Part shown: positions 4,939 through 12,086 of the stretch, in pieces
Position numbering within the stretch: position 1 is the first letter of the stretch
How the letters are laid out: every line of letters begins with the position of its first letter
Source of the DNA: an uncultured cyanobacterium
Lineage (GTDB): Bacteria; Cyanobacteriota; Cyanobacteriia; PCC-6307; Cyanobiaceae
NCBI GenBank assembly: GCA_903831165.1
Contig: CAIKWV010000403.1
Span: 1-12,086 of the forward strand
Reading direction: 5' to 3'
DNA length: 12,086 bases
The notes under the pieces: model-generated
Database searches by the model: none
Seen by the model: only the letters and a program-made list of their open reading frames with translations
Told to the model about the DNA's origin: nothing
Program-made: the position numbers and the translations under genes

Positions 4939-7188
4939 ATGCCGGCATGGGACCGAGTGGATCACAACGACACCCGCAGGCTTGTGCCGACGCCAGAGTC
5001 TGAGCGCTGCTTCAGTCGACGCTCGCTACTGATTCAACTGCTGGGTCTGAGCGCCGCCGCCATCGCCGGTCGCGCCCGGGCCGGCGGATCTCCCAACCAT
5101 TCGGCGCCGCTGGGACTGGCGTCCATGAACCGGGCCGCTGGTCGGCCCTTTGCGCCCCTGCTCGGTCCCATCCCCCTGCCCAGCGACGGCCTCAATGCCG
5201 CCGCCCAGAGAAGCTTCTACGCCCGTGTCATGCTGCGGGACCAACTGGTGGTGCCTGAGGGTTACCGCAGCGATGTGCTGCTGCAGTGGGGCGACCCGCT
5301 GGGGAGCGGCCGCTTCGGCTTCAACAATGACTACCTGGCTCTTACCCCCCTGGAGCCTGCGCGCGCGCTGTTGACGGTGAACTTCGAATACATCAGCCCA
5401 CGCCCCTGGTGTGCCGGTTACAAGCAGGTGATGGGCCGACAACTGCCTTTTGACCGTTTGAAGGAACTGCTGTCCGGCAGGGGTGGCAGCGTCGACGCCT
5501 TGGCCCTGGCGGCGGACGATCCCCTACGCCAACCCCTGCTGGAGGTGGCCACCGCCGCCCTGGAGGATGTGGGCATCGGTGTGGCCGAGATCGCGCTCCA
5601 GCCGCAGGGCTGGCGCCGCCACAGCGGTCGGTTCGATCGGCGTCTCAACGGTCTGACGGGCCTGAACCGTCCCCAGGAGCAACTGCGCAGCAGTGGACCT
5701 GCGGCGGCGGTGTTCCTGCGCCGGCAACGACTCGGCTACGACGATGGCCTCGGCGATCGGGTGATCGGCACCTTCGCCAACTGCGCAGGCGGCCAGACCC
5801 CCTGGGGCACCGTGCTCTCGGCGGAGGAAAACGTCCAGACCCATGTGGTCGAACCGGTCCATGCCGATGGCAGCTCACCTTCACCTGCCCGGCGTCCCTT
5901 CCAGTTCGATGGCGAGCGGCTCGAGGGTCTGGGCAATCCCTTCGGCCTGGCGGGCAACAAGTACGGCTGGGTGGTGGAGATCGATCCGCGCCGGCCCGAG
6001 CGCCCCGCGGTCAAACACACGGCCCTGGGCCGCTTCCGCCATGAGGCCGTGGCCGTTCGCGCCCGCGCTGGCGAACCGCTGGTCCTGTATTCCGGCTGTG
6101 ATCGCCACGGGGGCCATCTCTATCGCTATGTCAGTGAGGCCGTTGTGCGGGACCCGCGCGATCAGGCCAACTCCCGGCTGCTGGAGCGGGGCCGGCTGGA
6201 GGTGGCCCGCTTCCAGCCCGATGGAAGCGGGCGCTGGATTCGTCTGCAGCCGCAGACGCCGGTCGAGCCGCTGCTGCCCTCCCATTTCGAAGCCTTCGAG
6301 CTGCCGGCGGTGCTGCCGGTACCGCACAGCGACCGCAGCCAGGCCGGTGCCGAGCTCCTGCGCAGCGACGCGGACCAGCGGGCCTACCGCCAGCGGTTTG
6401 GCACCCTGGCCGAGCTCTATCCCGGCAACGGCGACGAACAGCTGGGTGCCATCTTGATCGATGCCCATCTGGCCGCCACCGCGGTCGGTGCCACCCCGAC
6501 GGCCCGACCGGAGGACACCGAACTGGATCCGCGCACGGGGGATCTGCTGATCACCTTCACCGCCGGCGGATCGGACGGAGAGGGCCAGGCCGATCCCGCC
6601 ATCTTCCGGGGACCGGCCGGGGAGAGCAGCTGGCCCTACGGCTGGCTGATGCGACTGCAGGATGAAAACCCAGGCCAGGGCAAGACCGGCGGAGCCTTCC
6701 GCTGGCGGATGGTGGCCACCGGGGGAACTCCCTGGGAAGGAGGGATGGGCTTTGCCAATCCCGACAACCTGGCTGTGGATCGGGCCGGCAATGTCTGGAT
6801 GGTCACCGATCGCGCCAGCGTCAACGGCAGTGCGGATGTGTTCGGCAATAACAGCTGCTGGCTGTTTCCGGCTGCCGGTCCGGCTGCCGGCGAGCCGTTG
6901 CTGTTCGCCACCGGGCCGATCGAGTGCGAGTTGACCGGACCTTGCTTCGACCCCAGCGAATCCACCCTCTTCCTGTCGGTCCAGCACCCCGGCGAGGACA
7001 ACGCCACCCATCAGCAGGGCCAGGAGGAGATCCAGGCCTACAGCCTCGTGGATCGCGATGGTGGTCGTTTTGAGCAGCTCAGGCAGGTGCCGCTGGGGTC
7101 CAATTGGCCCTCGGGACGATCGGGTCAGATCCCCCGGCCTGGCGTGGTGGCGATCCGCCGCATCGATGGAGCGCCGCTGCTGGGTTGA
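4939..7188 (+). CDS. phoX: PhoX-family alkaline phosphatase (DUF839), Tat-exported
   Basis: A 749-residue protein in the PhoX/DUF839 family, calcium- and iron-dependent phosphatases that release phosphate from organic phosphomonoesters. The N-terminus has a twin-arginine signal: SRRSLL at 26-31, a hydrophobic stretch LIQLLGLSAAAIAG and a cleavage site after ARA at about 48, so the enzyme is expected to be folded with its metals and exported by Tat. Family blocks include VPEGYRSDVLLQWGDP, then NCAGGQTPWGTVLSAEEN at 281-298 with Cys282 and the acidic pair Glu296-Glu297, then GRFRHEAV, YSGCDRHGGHLYRYVS, GGMGFANPDNLAVD and LFLSVQHPGEDN. These contain the Cys, Glu, His and Asp residues of the metal site. 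ATG 4939 is chosen because it keeps the Tat signal. Only 8 bases separate it from sphX, so they are probably cotranscribed. A short 12-bp palindrome follows the stop. Confidence 0.93.
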   Translation: MPAWDRVDHNDTRRLVPTPESERCFSRRSLLIQLLGLSAAAIAGRARAGGSPNHSAPLGLASMNRAAGRPFAPLLGPIPLPSDGLNAAAQRSFYARVMLRDQLVVPEGYRSDVLLQWGDPLGSGRFGFNNDYLALTPLEPARALLTVNFEYISPRPWCAGYKQVMGRQLPFDRLKELLSGRGGSVDALALAADDPLRQPLLEVATAALEDVGIGVAEIALQPQGWRRHSGRFDRRLNGLTGLNRPQEQLRSSGPAAAVFLRRQRLGYDDGLGDRVIGTFANCAGGQTPWGTVLSAEENVQTHVVEPVHADGSSPSPARRPFQFDGERLEGLGNPFGLAGNKYGWVVEIDPRRPERPAVKHTALGRFRHEAVAVRARAGEPLVLYSGCDRHGGHLYRYVSEAVVRDPRDQANSRLLERGRLEVARFQPDGSGRWIRLQPQTPVEPLLPSHFEAFELPAVLPVPHSDRSQAGAELLRSDADQRAYRQRFGTLAELYPGNGDEQLGAILIDAHLAATAVGATPTARPEDTELDPRTGDLLITFTAGGSDGEGQADPAIFRGPAGESSWPYGWLMRLQDENPGQGKTGGAFRWRMVATGGTPWEGGMGFANPDNLAVDRAGNVWMVTDRASVNGSADVFGNNSCWLFPAAGPAAGEPLLFATGPIECELTGPCFDPSESTLFLSVQHPGEDNATHQQGQEEIQAYSLVDRDGGRFEQLRQVPLGSNWPSGRSGQIPRPGVVAIRRIDGAPLLG

Positions 7189-7352
7189 TCAGCGGGCGCC
7201 CGCCTTCCTGATCGAGCCTGACCGGTCCTGTCGGCGGCTGATCGCGGGCACCGGGTCGGGCGATGTCAGCTGCTTGGGGGAGGATGCGCGGTTGGTGCGG
7301 GTGTTGGCGCGGAGGCCCCAGCTCCAACGCTGGTTCGCGCTTGGCGCTCCAT

Positions 7353-9260
7353 TCAGAACAGTTCAGGTCGTGGATCGCGCCAGTTGGGGTCGCTTCCCTC
7401 GGCTTGAAGTGTCCGGGCCCGCTGCTCCAGCCAGTGGCGATCAAGACGCCAGAGGTGGTAAGTACCCGCCTGCGCCAACTCCCGTCCTTGCCAACCACGC
7501 CAGTGGGGCTGGGCGGCGGTTTCAGCATCGATCAACAGCAGCAGGGTGGGCTGCAGATCGGCCGGTGCGGGGCGCAGTCCTGGCCTGAAGTCGGCGCCCA
7601 GTCGATCCGCCAGGTTGACAACAGCCGTGGCTGAACGCCCCTCGAACAGCACGGTCAACTGGCTGTAGAAGTGCAGGGAGGGTTTGATCAGGCCCACCAT
7701 CGCCAGAGCCTCCGAAGCAGAACGCTGGTCTCTGGCGACGACCGCCAGCTGGCGGATCGGTGCCCCCCGCAGCTGATCGCCGATCTGCCAGACGGGCAAC
7801 AGCACCAGGGGCACGAGCAGCAGCAGGATCGCCTGGCTCTGAAGCAGGCGTGGCGCGGGCCGGTTGCTGGCCAAGCCGCTCAGCAGCAAAGCGGACGCCA
7901 GGGTGACAGCGGCTCCCAGGTGCAGCCAGGGGCTGCGGTCCAGGGCCGCCGCAAGGCCCGGCAGGGTGGGATCGTGGATGAGGGGAAGCCATCCAGGAGC
8001 CAGGGCCAGGGCGGCACTGATCAGAACCAGCAGGGCCGATGAGGCGGCCATGGCCATCCGCAGGCCAGCTTGTGACGGGGGCTGTTCGAGCGTGCCTGGG
8101 ACGGGGAGACCAACCTTCACCGGGGCCAGGGCCACCAGCAGGGCTGCGGCCGGGGTGGCCACCAGCCAGTAGCTGGGCAGCTTGGTGGCAGAGAGGCTGA
8201 AGAACAGCAGCACGGCCAGGAGCCAGGCCGCCGCGAACCGACCAAGGGACAGGGAAACGGCCAGGGGACGGCGGGCCTGGAGCAGAACGCGCCGCAGACT
8301 CAACAGCAGCAGCGGTGTGAAGGGAAGACTCGCCAGCACCAGCACGGCCAAGAAATAGCCATGGCCCTGATGATGGTTGTTCACGACCCGCGAGAACCGC
8401 TGCAGGTTGTGATACCCGAAGAAGCTGTCCCAGTAGGGCTTGCCCTCCCGCAGCAAGGCCAGCGCAAACCAGGGCACGGCCAACCCGAGGGTGAGGGCGA
8501 GACCCGCCAGGGGCCGCAGGCGCCGCTGCAGTCGCTCACCCTCAGCGCCCAGAAGCCAGAACAGCCCGAACGTGAGGGCGAAGAGCACCAGCGCCACAGG
8601 TCCCTTGCTGAGCACGGCCAGCGCCAGAACAATCCAGCAGGGCCACCATGGGCCCCGCTGAGCCGCGTAGGAGCGCCAGGCCAGCAGAAGGCTGCTGGCG
8701 AGCGTTGCGGTGAACAGGGCATCGCTGACCTCGGTGCGACCCCACACGAGCATCAACGGTCCCAGGGCAAACGCCAACGCAGCGCTGATGGCGGTGGCCG
8801 CCTGATCAACGCTAGGCGCCGAAGAGCGGCCGTTCCCAGACGGGGGCCAACGCAGCAGGGTGTCGCTCAGCGCCACCATCGTGGCCATGCTGGCCAGGGC
8901 GGAGGGAAGGCGGGCTGCCCAGCTGCCCAGGGGATCCCACTGGACGGAACCGGGCAGGGCATAGAGGCCCCCCATCAGCCAGTAGATCAGGGGAGGCTTG
9001 TCGTAGCGGGGCAGGCCGTTCACCCTGGGGATGAGCCAGTCGCCGCTTTCGGCCATGTGGCGTGCGGAGGCTGCGAACAGCGCCGGTGTTTCATCCACCA
9101 GTCCGGTCTGGCCCAAGCCCAGCAGAAACACCGCCGCGCCGCTGAGGACGACCAGGACAAGGACCAGCGCGTGACGAGACCTGGCGGACCGCGCTGTTGG
9201 CGGGAGGGCATGCAGAGAAGGCGCCGAGACCCTTCTGGCGGAGGGAAATGGGCCGAGCAC
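7353..9260 (-). CDS. Polytopic membrane glycosyltransferase, ArnT/PMT (GT-C) type
   Basis: A 635-residue integral membrane protein. After a basic N-terminal tail comes a first membrane segment (ALVLVLVVLSGAAVFLLGLG, about 31-50), then the luminal/periplasmic loop typical of ArnT-like enzymes: LVDETPALFAASARHMAESG with Asp56-Glu57, GDWLIPRVNG, and YDKPPLIYWLMGGLY with Lys88-Pro-Pro. Asp/Glu after the first helix is the catalytic or metal site of GT-C transferases that use polyprenyl-phosphate sugars. Many further hydrophobic helices follow, including a Leu-rich series, and a soluble C-terminal part ends in LWRLDRHWLEQRARTLQ. The acceptor is not predictable: lipid A, other glycolipids or protein are possible. 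The start at 9260 is GTG; no ATG lies between it and the conserved loop, and the frame has no better start upstream. It converges with phoX, and the intervening 164 bases show no gene. Confidence 0.85.
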   Translation of the reverse strand: MLGPFPSARRVSAPSLHALPPTARSARSRHALVLVLVVLSGAAVFLLGLGQTGLVDETPALFAASARHMAESGDWLIPRVNGLPRYDKPPLIYWLMGGLYALPGSVQWDPLGSWAARLPSALASMATMVALSDTLLRWPPSGNGRSSAPSVDQAATAISAALAFALGPLMLVWGRTEVSDALFTATLASSLLLAWRSYAAQRGPWWPCWIVLALAVLSKGPVALVLFALTFGLFWLLGAEGERLQRRLRPLAGLALTLGLAVPWFALALLREGKPYWDSFFGYHNLQRFSRVVNNHHQGHGYFLAVLVLASLPFTPLLLLSLRRVLLQARRPLAVSLSLGRFAAAWLLAVLLFFSLSATKLPSYWLVATPAAALLVALAPVKVGLPVPGTLEQPPSQAGLRMAMAASSALLVLISAALALAPGWLPLIHDPTLPGLAAALDRSPWLHLGAAVTLASALLLSGLASNRPAPRLLQSQAILLLLVPLVLLPVWQIGDQLRGAPIRQLAVVARDQRSASEALAMVGLIKPSLHFYSQLTVLFEGRSATAVVNLADRLGADFRPGLRPAPADLQPTLLLLIDAETAAQPHWRGWQGRELAQAGTYHLWRLDRHWLEQRARTLQAEGSDPNWRDPRPELF

Positions 9261-9409
9261 CGAGGGGAAGCAGTTATGAGGGATACAGCTATTCGGAGGG
9301 ACTTCAAGACGATGGTGCGGTGAAACACAGGGCCGAGTGATGCTGAACGCTGAGGCCTAAATACCCGTTAACCGACGGTTGCGAAGGTCAGGAGAGCGGC
9401 GGAACACCC
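9261..9409. promoter_or_regulatory. Divergent intergenic region between the glycosyltransferase and the 99-residue ORF
   Basis: About 150 bases separate two divergent starts, so promoters for both strands should lie here. A near-palindrome AACCG-A-CGGTT is present at 9370-9380, and GGAG at 9391-9394 lies 15 bases before the ATG at 9410. I could not assign -35/-10 boxes with confidence. Confidence 0.3.
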
Positions 9410-9709
9410 ATGCGATTTCTTCCTGCTGAGGAACAAGCCATTGTCGATCGTGCCGAAGCACTGGGTCTTGAAGGAACATGCCCGCCGCCGGCCTATCTCT
9501 CCCCTGAACTGTGTACGGGCCTGAGCCTGCTGCTGGCGGTACCCACGTTGGGATACTCCCTGCTGCTGATGCCGATTCTCTGGGTTGCACAGCATGAGCG
9601 AACCGCCAACCGAATCAGGCGCTTGCGTCGAAAGCTGGAGAAGGACGATCAGGCGTCCATAGTGGATCAACGGCTGCTGAGCGATTCAACGGATCTGACT
9701 GTTCAATAA
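9410..9709 (+). CDS. Small predicted membrane protein of unknown function
   Basis: A 99-residue protein. An acidic N-terminal part (FLPAEEQAIVDRAEALGLEG) precedes a proline-rich turn (CPPPAYLSPE), then one long hydrophobic segment at about 35-60 (CTGLSLLLAVPTLGYSLLLM, PILWVA) that could make one long or two short membrane helices. A strongly basic cytoplasmic-type tail follows (RTANRIRRLRRKLEKDDQ), and the positive-inside rule places the C-terminus in the cytoplasm. Start ATG 9410 is the first in frame; GGAG lies 15 bases upstream, a long spacing. The amino-acid composition and membrane pattern look real, whereas overlapping - strand frames do not. It is divergent from the glycosyltransferase and converges with the ATP-grasp gene, from whose stop it is 37 bases away. 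I do not recognise a family. Confidence 0.6.
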   Translation: MRFLPAEEQAIVDRAEALGLEGTCPPPAYLSPELCTGLSLLLAVPTLGYSLLLMPILWVAQHERTANRIRRLRRKLEKDDQASIVDQRLLSDSTDLTVQ

Positions 9710-9746
9710 GCGGCCAAGGCTGGAATCGGAACCTGCAAACACTGGC

Positions 9747-10664
9747 CTAGGGCTGCAGAACAGTCTCTCGCTCGCGCGATCTCTCCAGGCAGTGCTCCAG
9801 GACAGTGCGGGCCACATTGAGACCGGTCGCTGCTTCAAAACCAGCGAAGCCAGCGGCACTGTTGACTTCACAGACGCTGTAATGATCAGCGTCAAACAAC
9901 AGATCCACACCGGCTACATTCAATTTCAATGCGGCAGCAGCAGCCAGGGCCAAGCGTTCGATTTCTGGGTTGAGCTTAAAGACCTGGCCATCACCACCGC
10001 GGCTGATATTGGCCTTGAAGCTGCCATCGGTGCTGCTCCGCAGCATGGCCCCCAGAACACGACCACCAATCACCCATACCCGTAAGTCCTGGCCAGGTTG
10101 ACTGCCGATATACTGCTGCAAAATTACCGCCTGAGATCGATCCAGACTCGAAATCAACTCCATCAGATCCCGGAAGCTGCCTGGGTCGTGGCTCAGAACA
10201 ACGCCTTCACCGTAGGAGCCCACCAGCAACTTCACCACGCAAGGAAAACCGATCTGGCGCTCCACCAGGTCCAGATCCACAGGAAAGCGCACCAGCATGG
10301 TGCGGGGTATGGGCAGATTGTTATGAGCGAGAATCTGTTGGGCGTAGAGCTTGTCTTTCACGGTCTCAATCGCCTGGCTGGAGTTGATGACATCAACACC
10401 GAGATGCTCCATTTGACGTAGGATGGCCAAACTGAAGTAGTCGGTGGCACTGCCTGTCCGTGGCAGCAGGCCATCGGGGAGCTGCACTTCAGTCCCACAG
10501 CGGCGGATGGAGCGACGCCCGCCGCGACTGACAATCAGATCAATCTCCTCAGGCGCAACAGCCTCAACGCGGACGCCCAGTGCACGGGCTTCCTCCCGTA
10601 GGCGCGTCAACTCATAGGGCTCCAGCAGTCCAGATGGACGTTTCTGAAGAATCCAGAGATCCAT
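9747..10664 (-). CDS. RimK-family ATP-grasp ligase
   Basis: A 305-residue protein with the full RimK pattern. The N-terminal domain is at about 1-95, with LLPRTGSATDYFSLAILRQ ending in GVDVINS. The ATP-grasp domain has CVVKLLVGSYGEGVV at 142-156 (the lysine and glycine-rich loop), ILQQYI at 181-186, GQDLRVWVIGGRVLGAMLR at 191-209, NISRGGDG at 219-226, GVDLLFD at 252-258 and the metal-binding CEVNSAAGFAGFE at 265-277. Members join glutamate or other amino acids to a carboxyl group, as RimK does to ribosomal protein S6, or make gamma-glutamyl or related products; some act on F420 or lysine carriers. The substrate here is not shown by the sequence. ATG 10664 begins the usual MDLWILQ strand; the ribosome site is weak. 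The 3' end converges with the 99-residue ORF. G+C is moderate compared with the PKS operon. Confidence 0.88.
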   Translation of the reverse strand: MDLWILQKRPSGLLEPYELTRLREEARALGVRVEAVAPEEIDLIVSRGGRRSIRRCGTEVQLPDGLLPRTGSATDYFSLAILRQMEHLGVDVINSSQAIETVKDKLYAQQILAHNNLPIPRTMLVRFPVDLDLVERQIGFPCVVKLLVGSYGEGVVLSHDPGSFRDLMELISSLDRSQAVILQQYIGSQPGQDLRVWVIGGRVLGAMLRSSTDGSFKANISRGGDGQVFKLNPEIERLALAAAAALKLNVAGVDLLFDADHYSVCEVNSAAGFAGFEAATGLNVARTVLEHCLERSRERETVLQP

Positions 10665-11009
10665 GGGGTCAAGACCTGAGCTTTGATCATCAGATGACCG
10701 TTCCGAGCGATCTCGCAGCCCGCAGCACGAAGTCAGGCGATAGAGACAACCGTGAGTTGAGTGCTTGCTCTGCTAGGCGTCAGTAACTCATTTCTGGCCG
10801 TTTCAGCAATAGCTGCTGTCGCTGAACGATCGTTGCCGCTGGCAACCGATCCACTCGGCCAGGCCAGCAGAAGCGACGGGAGAGACTTGTCCTTGGCCCT
10901 CCTCCTGGCCGACGTAGACAAGCCGCAGTATCGTGCGACCACAGGTGCTTGAGTGGCCTGCATCGCCGATGGATAGCCTTGGTCAAGCTTCTGGACAGGG
11001 CATGGCTTC
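10665..11009. promoter_or_regulatory. Divergent intergenic region between RimK-like gene and corA-like gene
   Basis: About 345 bases lie between two divergent genes. Small frames exist on both strands (for example a GTG-initiated 63-codon frame at 10761-10952 with a hydrophobic beginning, LALLGVSNSFLAVSAIAAVA), but none has a recognised domain or a good ribosome site. A strong hairpin at 10828-10851 is the only clear structure. Promoters for both neighbours should be here, but no convincing boxes were found. Confidence 0.4.
10828..10851. repeat. Hairpin-forming inverted repeat in the divergent intergenic region
   Basis: GATCGTTGCC (10828-10837), loop GCT, then GGCAACCGATC (10841-10851) form a 10-bp stem with one bulged base. 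The left arm also belongs to a 10-bp palindrome AACGATCGTT (10825-10834), so two structures compete. No T run follows on either strand, so this is not a standard terminator. Confidence 0.55.
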
Positions 11010-12086
11010 TTGGTCGGCACCGTCGCAAGCGTTCCTAAGTTTGAGTTCGATGATCAGCCTCGCTTTGTTGTCGTGAAAAAAGTGGTCACGAAAAAAGAGC
11101 ATGTTGCCTTCCCTGTTTCTTTCAGTTCGCGGCGCCTAGAAACACGGCCTGGAAATCTACCAGCAGCGCTCTATGTCTACGGAGGTCGCGCTCCCACTCA
11201 GTGTTCTGTTTTGGAGATCAGTGCCGAGGGTGTGCTTTTCCATCCCCATGTCAAAGCTAACGAATTGGTGGCGATCCGGGCCAGCGGCAATCCGCTTTGG
11301 GTCCGTGTCATGGGACTGTCTGACCTGGTTGAGTTTAAAACGCTATTGAATGCTTTGCAGGTGCCGGATCCAATCCAGCCCGTACTGCTGGAAACGCCGC
11401 AAGCACCTCAACTTCAGAACTACCTGGACGATGTTGTGCTGTGTATTCATCGCCTTTACTTCAGTAAAGATCCGTCGCATTTGATCAGTGAACAAGTGAG
11501 CTTCTATCTCACATCGGATCTTTTGCTTTCAGTTGAAGAGTTTGATAAACACGATCCCTATGCAAAGCTGGCTTTTTGGTTGCAGAACAAAACGCCCCAA
11601 GCCAATGCTGAAGATCTTGATGATCTTTTGCATGCCCTCTTCGAGGAAATCCTGCACCAGTATTTTCCACTATTGGAGCTGATGTCCGATCGACTTGACG
11701 ACCTGGAGGAATCCGTGCTCCGATCGCCGAAACCAAAACTCCTGTCCAAGGCATTCCAGCTTCATTCCAACCTTCGCCGCGTCAGGCGCCAGCTTTGGCC
11801 ACTACTGAGCCAGATCCGTCTATTTCTTAGGCAAAATCAATCTGACTTGTCCACCGAGTCTGCCGAAAGATATCAGGATATGGAGCAACATCTTAACCAG
11901 CTTTTCGAGGTGAGTGAATGGCTCCGTCATCAATGTGACGCTGTCAATCAGGCCTACATGGCAAGCGTTAGCAATCGTATGAACCAGGTCATGAAGACAC
12001 TTACCATCATATCAGTGATCTTTGCTCCTCTGACTTTTCTGGCCGGTATTTATGGTATGAATTTTGAAAATATGCCTGAGCTTAAA
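11010..12086 (+). CDS. corA: CorA-family magnesium/divalent cation channel, 3' end outside window
   Basis: The frame ending at 12086 is open from 10977 with no stop before the window edge. It encodes the cytoplasmic domain (ALYVYGGRAPTQCSVLEIS, then a segment WVRVMGLSDLVEFKTLLNAL equivalent to the CorA W-I-D/L-L region, then ISEQVSFYLTSDLLLSVEEF), long helices rich in Leu/Arg, and the pore entrance LTIISVIFAPLTFLAGIYGMN. The GMN selectivity motif is at 12054-12062 and is followed by FENMPEL, as in most CorA proteins; the second membrane helix lies beyond the window. CorA pentamers import Mg2+ down the membrane potential. There is no in-frame ATG near the beginning. TTG 11010 is given because AGGG at 10997-11000 lies 9 bases upstream; GTG 11073 or 11082 are alternatives without a ribosome site. 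The gene is unusually A+T-rich (23 G/C of 60 at 11521-11580). The family is sure; the start is not. Confidence 0.82.
   Translation, partial: MVGTVASVPKFEFDDQPRFVVVKKVVTKKEHVAFPVSFSSRRLETRPGNLPAALYVYGGRAPTQCSVLEISAEGVLFHPHVKANELVAIRASGNPLWVRVMGLSDLVEFKTLLNALQVPDPIQPVLLETPQAPQLQNYLDDVVLCIHRLYFSKDPSHLISEQVSFYLTSDLLLSVEEFDKHDPYAKLAFWLQNKTPQANAEDLDDLLHALFEEILHQYFPLLELMSDRLDDLEESVLRSPKPKLLSKAFQLHSNLRRVRRQLWPLLSQIRLFLRQNQSDLSTESAERYQDMEQHLNQLFEVSEWLRHQCDAVNQAYMASVSNRMNQVMKTLTIISVIFAPLTFLAGIYGMNFENMPELK

Noticed and set aside
5881..7011. Open frame of 376 codons on the - strand opposite phoX
   Set aside because: Antisense shadow of phoX without recognisable motifs.
7192..7203. 12-bp palindrome GCGGGCGCCCGC after phoX as a terminator
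   Set aside because: The stem that can form is only about four base pairs around GCGC and no T run follows, so a terminator call is not justified.
7058..7588. Possible gene in the convergent region after phoX
   Set aside because: The frame overlaps the ends of both phoX and the glycosyltransferase, has no ribosome site and no domain.
8361..9323. Open frame of 320 codons on the + strand opposite the glycosyltransferase
   Set aside because: The product is Gln/Gly/Arg-rich and unfolded-looking, while the opposite strand encodes a clear membrane enzyme.
9713..9748. GGCCA...TGGCC inverted repeat between converging genes as a bidirectional terminator
   Set aside because: Only five base pairs with a loop of 26 bases and no T run; too weak.
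10761..10952. 63-codon GTG-initiated frame with a hydrophobic N-terminus
   Set aside because: No ribosome site, no homology recognised, and it contains the hairpin at 10828-10851; kept only as a remark in the intergenic entry.
1..12086. Search for tRNA, rRNA, CRISPR arrays, insertion sequences and integrases
   Set aside because: Nothing resembling these was found on reading both strands; a covariance-model and IS search would be needed to exclude small or degenerate ones.

Overview
The window looks like part of a cyanobacterial chromosome, most likely a high-GC picocyanobacterium of the Cyanobium/Synechococcus type. The evidence is the combination of an SphX-type phosphate-binding protein with a PhoX phosphatase, sequences resembling cyanobacterial Pho boxes, and a type III polyketide synthase cassette. 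I saw no GCGATCGC (HIP1) octamer, which fits the picocyanobacterial lineage better than filamentous or PCC 7942-like lineages. This placement is inference; no marker gene is present.

Layout. (1) 1-2506, + strand: three overlapping genes for the end of a class I SAM methyltransferase, an FAD-dependent oxidoreductase of the geranylgeranyl-reductase-like group, and a type III polyketide synthase with an intact Cys-His-Asn triad. This is a compact phenolic-lipid or alkylpyrone type pathway: the synthase builds the ring from an acyl starter, and the two partner enzymes oxidise and methylate it. (2) 2507-3862: gene-poor DNA with one short secreted protein on the - strand (2871-3176), a 12-bp perfect inverted repeat just upstream of it, a 24-bp imperfect direct repeat, and one doubtful small ORF. 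(3) 3863-7188, + strand: a phosphate-scavenging pair, sphX (periplasmic phosphate-binding lipid-free protein) and phoX (Tat-exported alkaline phosphatase), 8 bases apart and preceded by octamers resembling the SphR/PhoB binding site. PhoX would release phosphate from organic esters in the periplasm and SphX would capture it.

(4) 7353-9260, - strand: a large polytopic membrane glycosyltransferase of the ArnT/PMT (GT-C) type, convergent with phoX. (5) 9410-9709, + strand: a 99-residue predicted membrane protein of unknown function. (6) 9747-10664, - strand: a RimK-like ATP-grasp ligase. (7) 10665-11009: a divergent intergenic region with a strong hairpin. (8) From about 11010 to the window edge, + strand: the N-terminal cytoplasmic domain and the GMN motif of a CorA-family divalent cation channel, cut by the end of the window. 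This gene is clearly poorer in G+C than the rest and has no in-frame ATG near its beginning.

No tRNA, rRNA, CRISPR array, insertion sequence or integrase was recognised. The most noteworthy parts are the tightly coupled type III PKS cassette, the Pho-regulated sphX-phoX pair, and the structured leader upstream of the small secreted protein.
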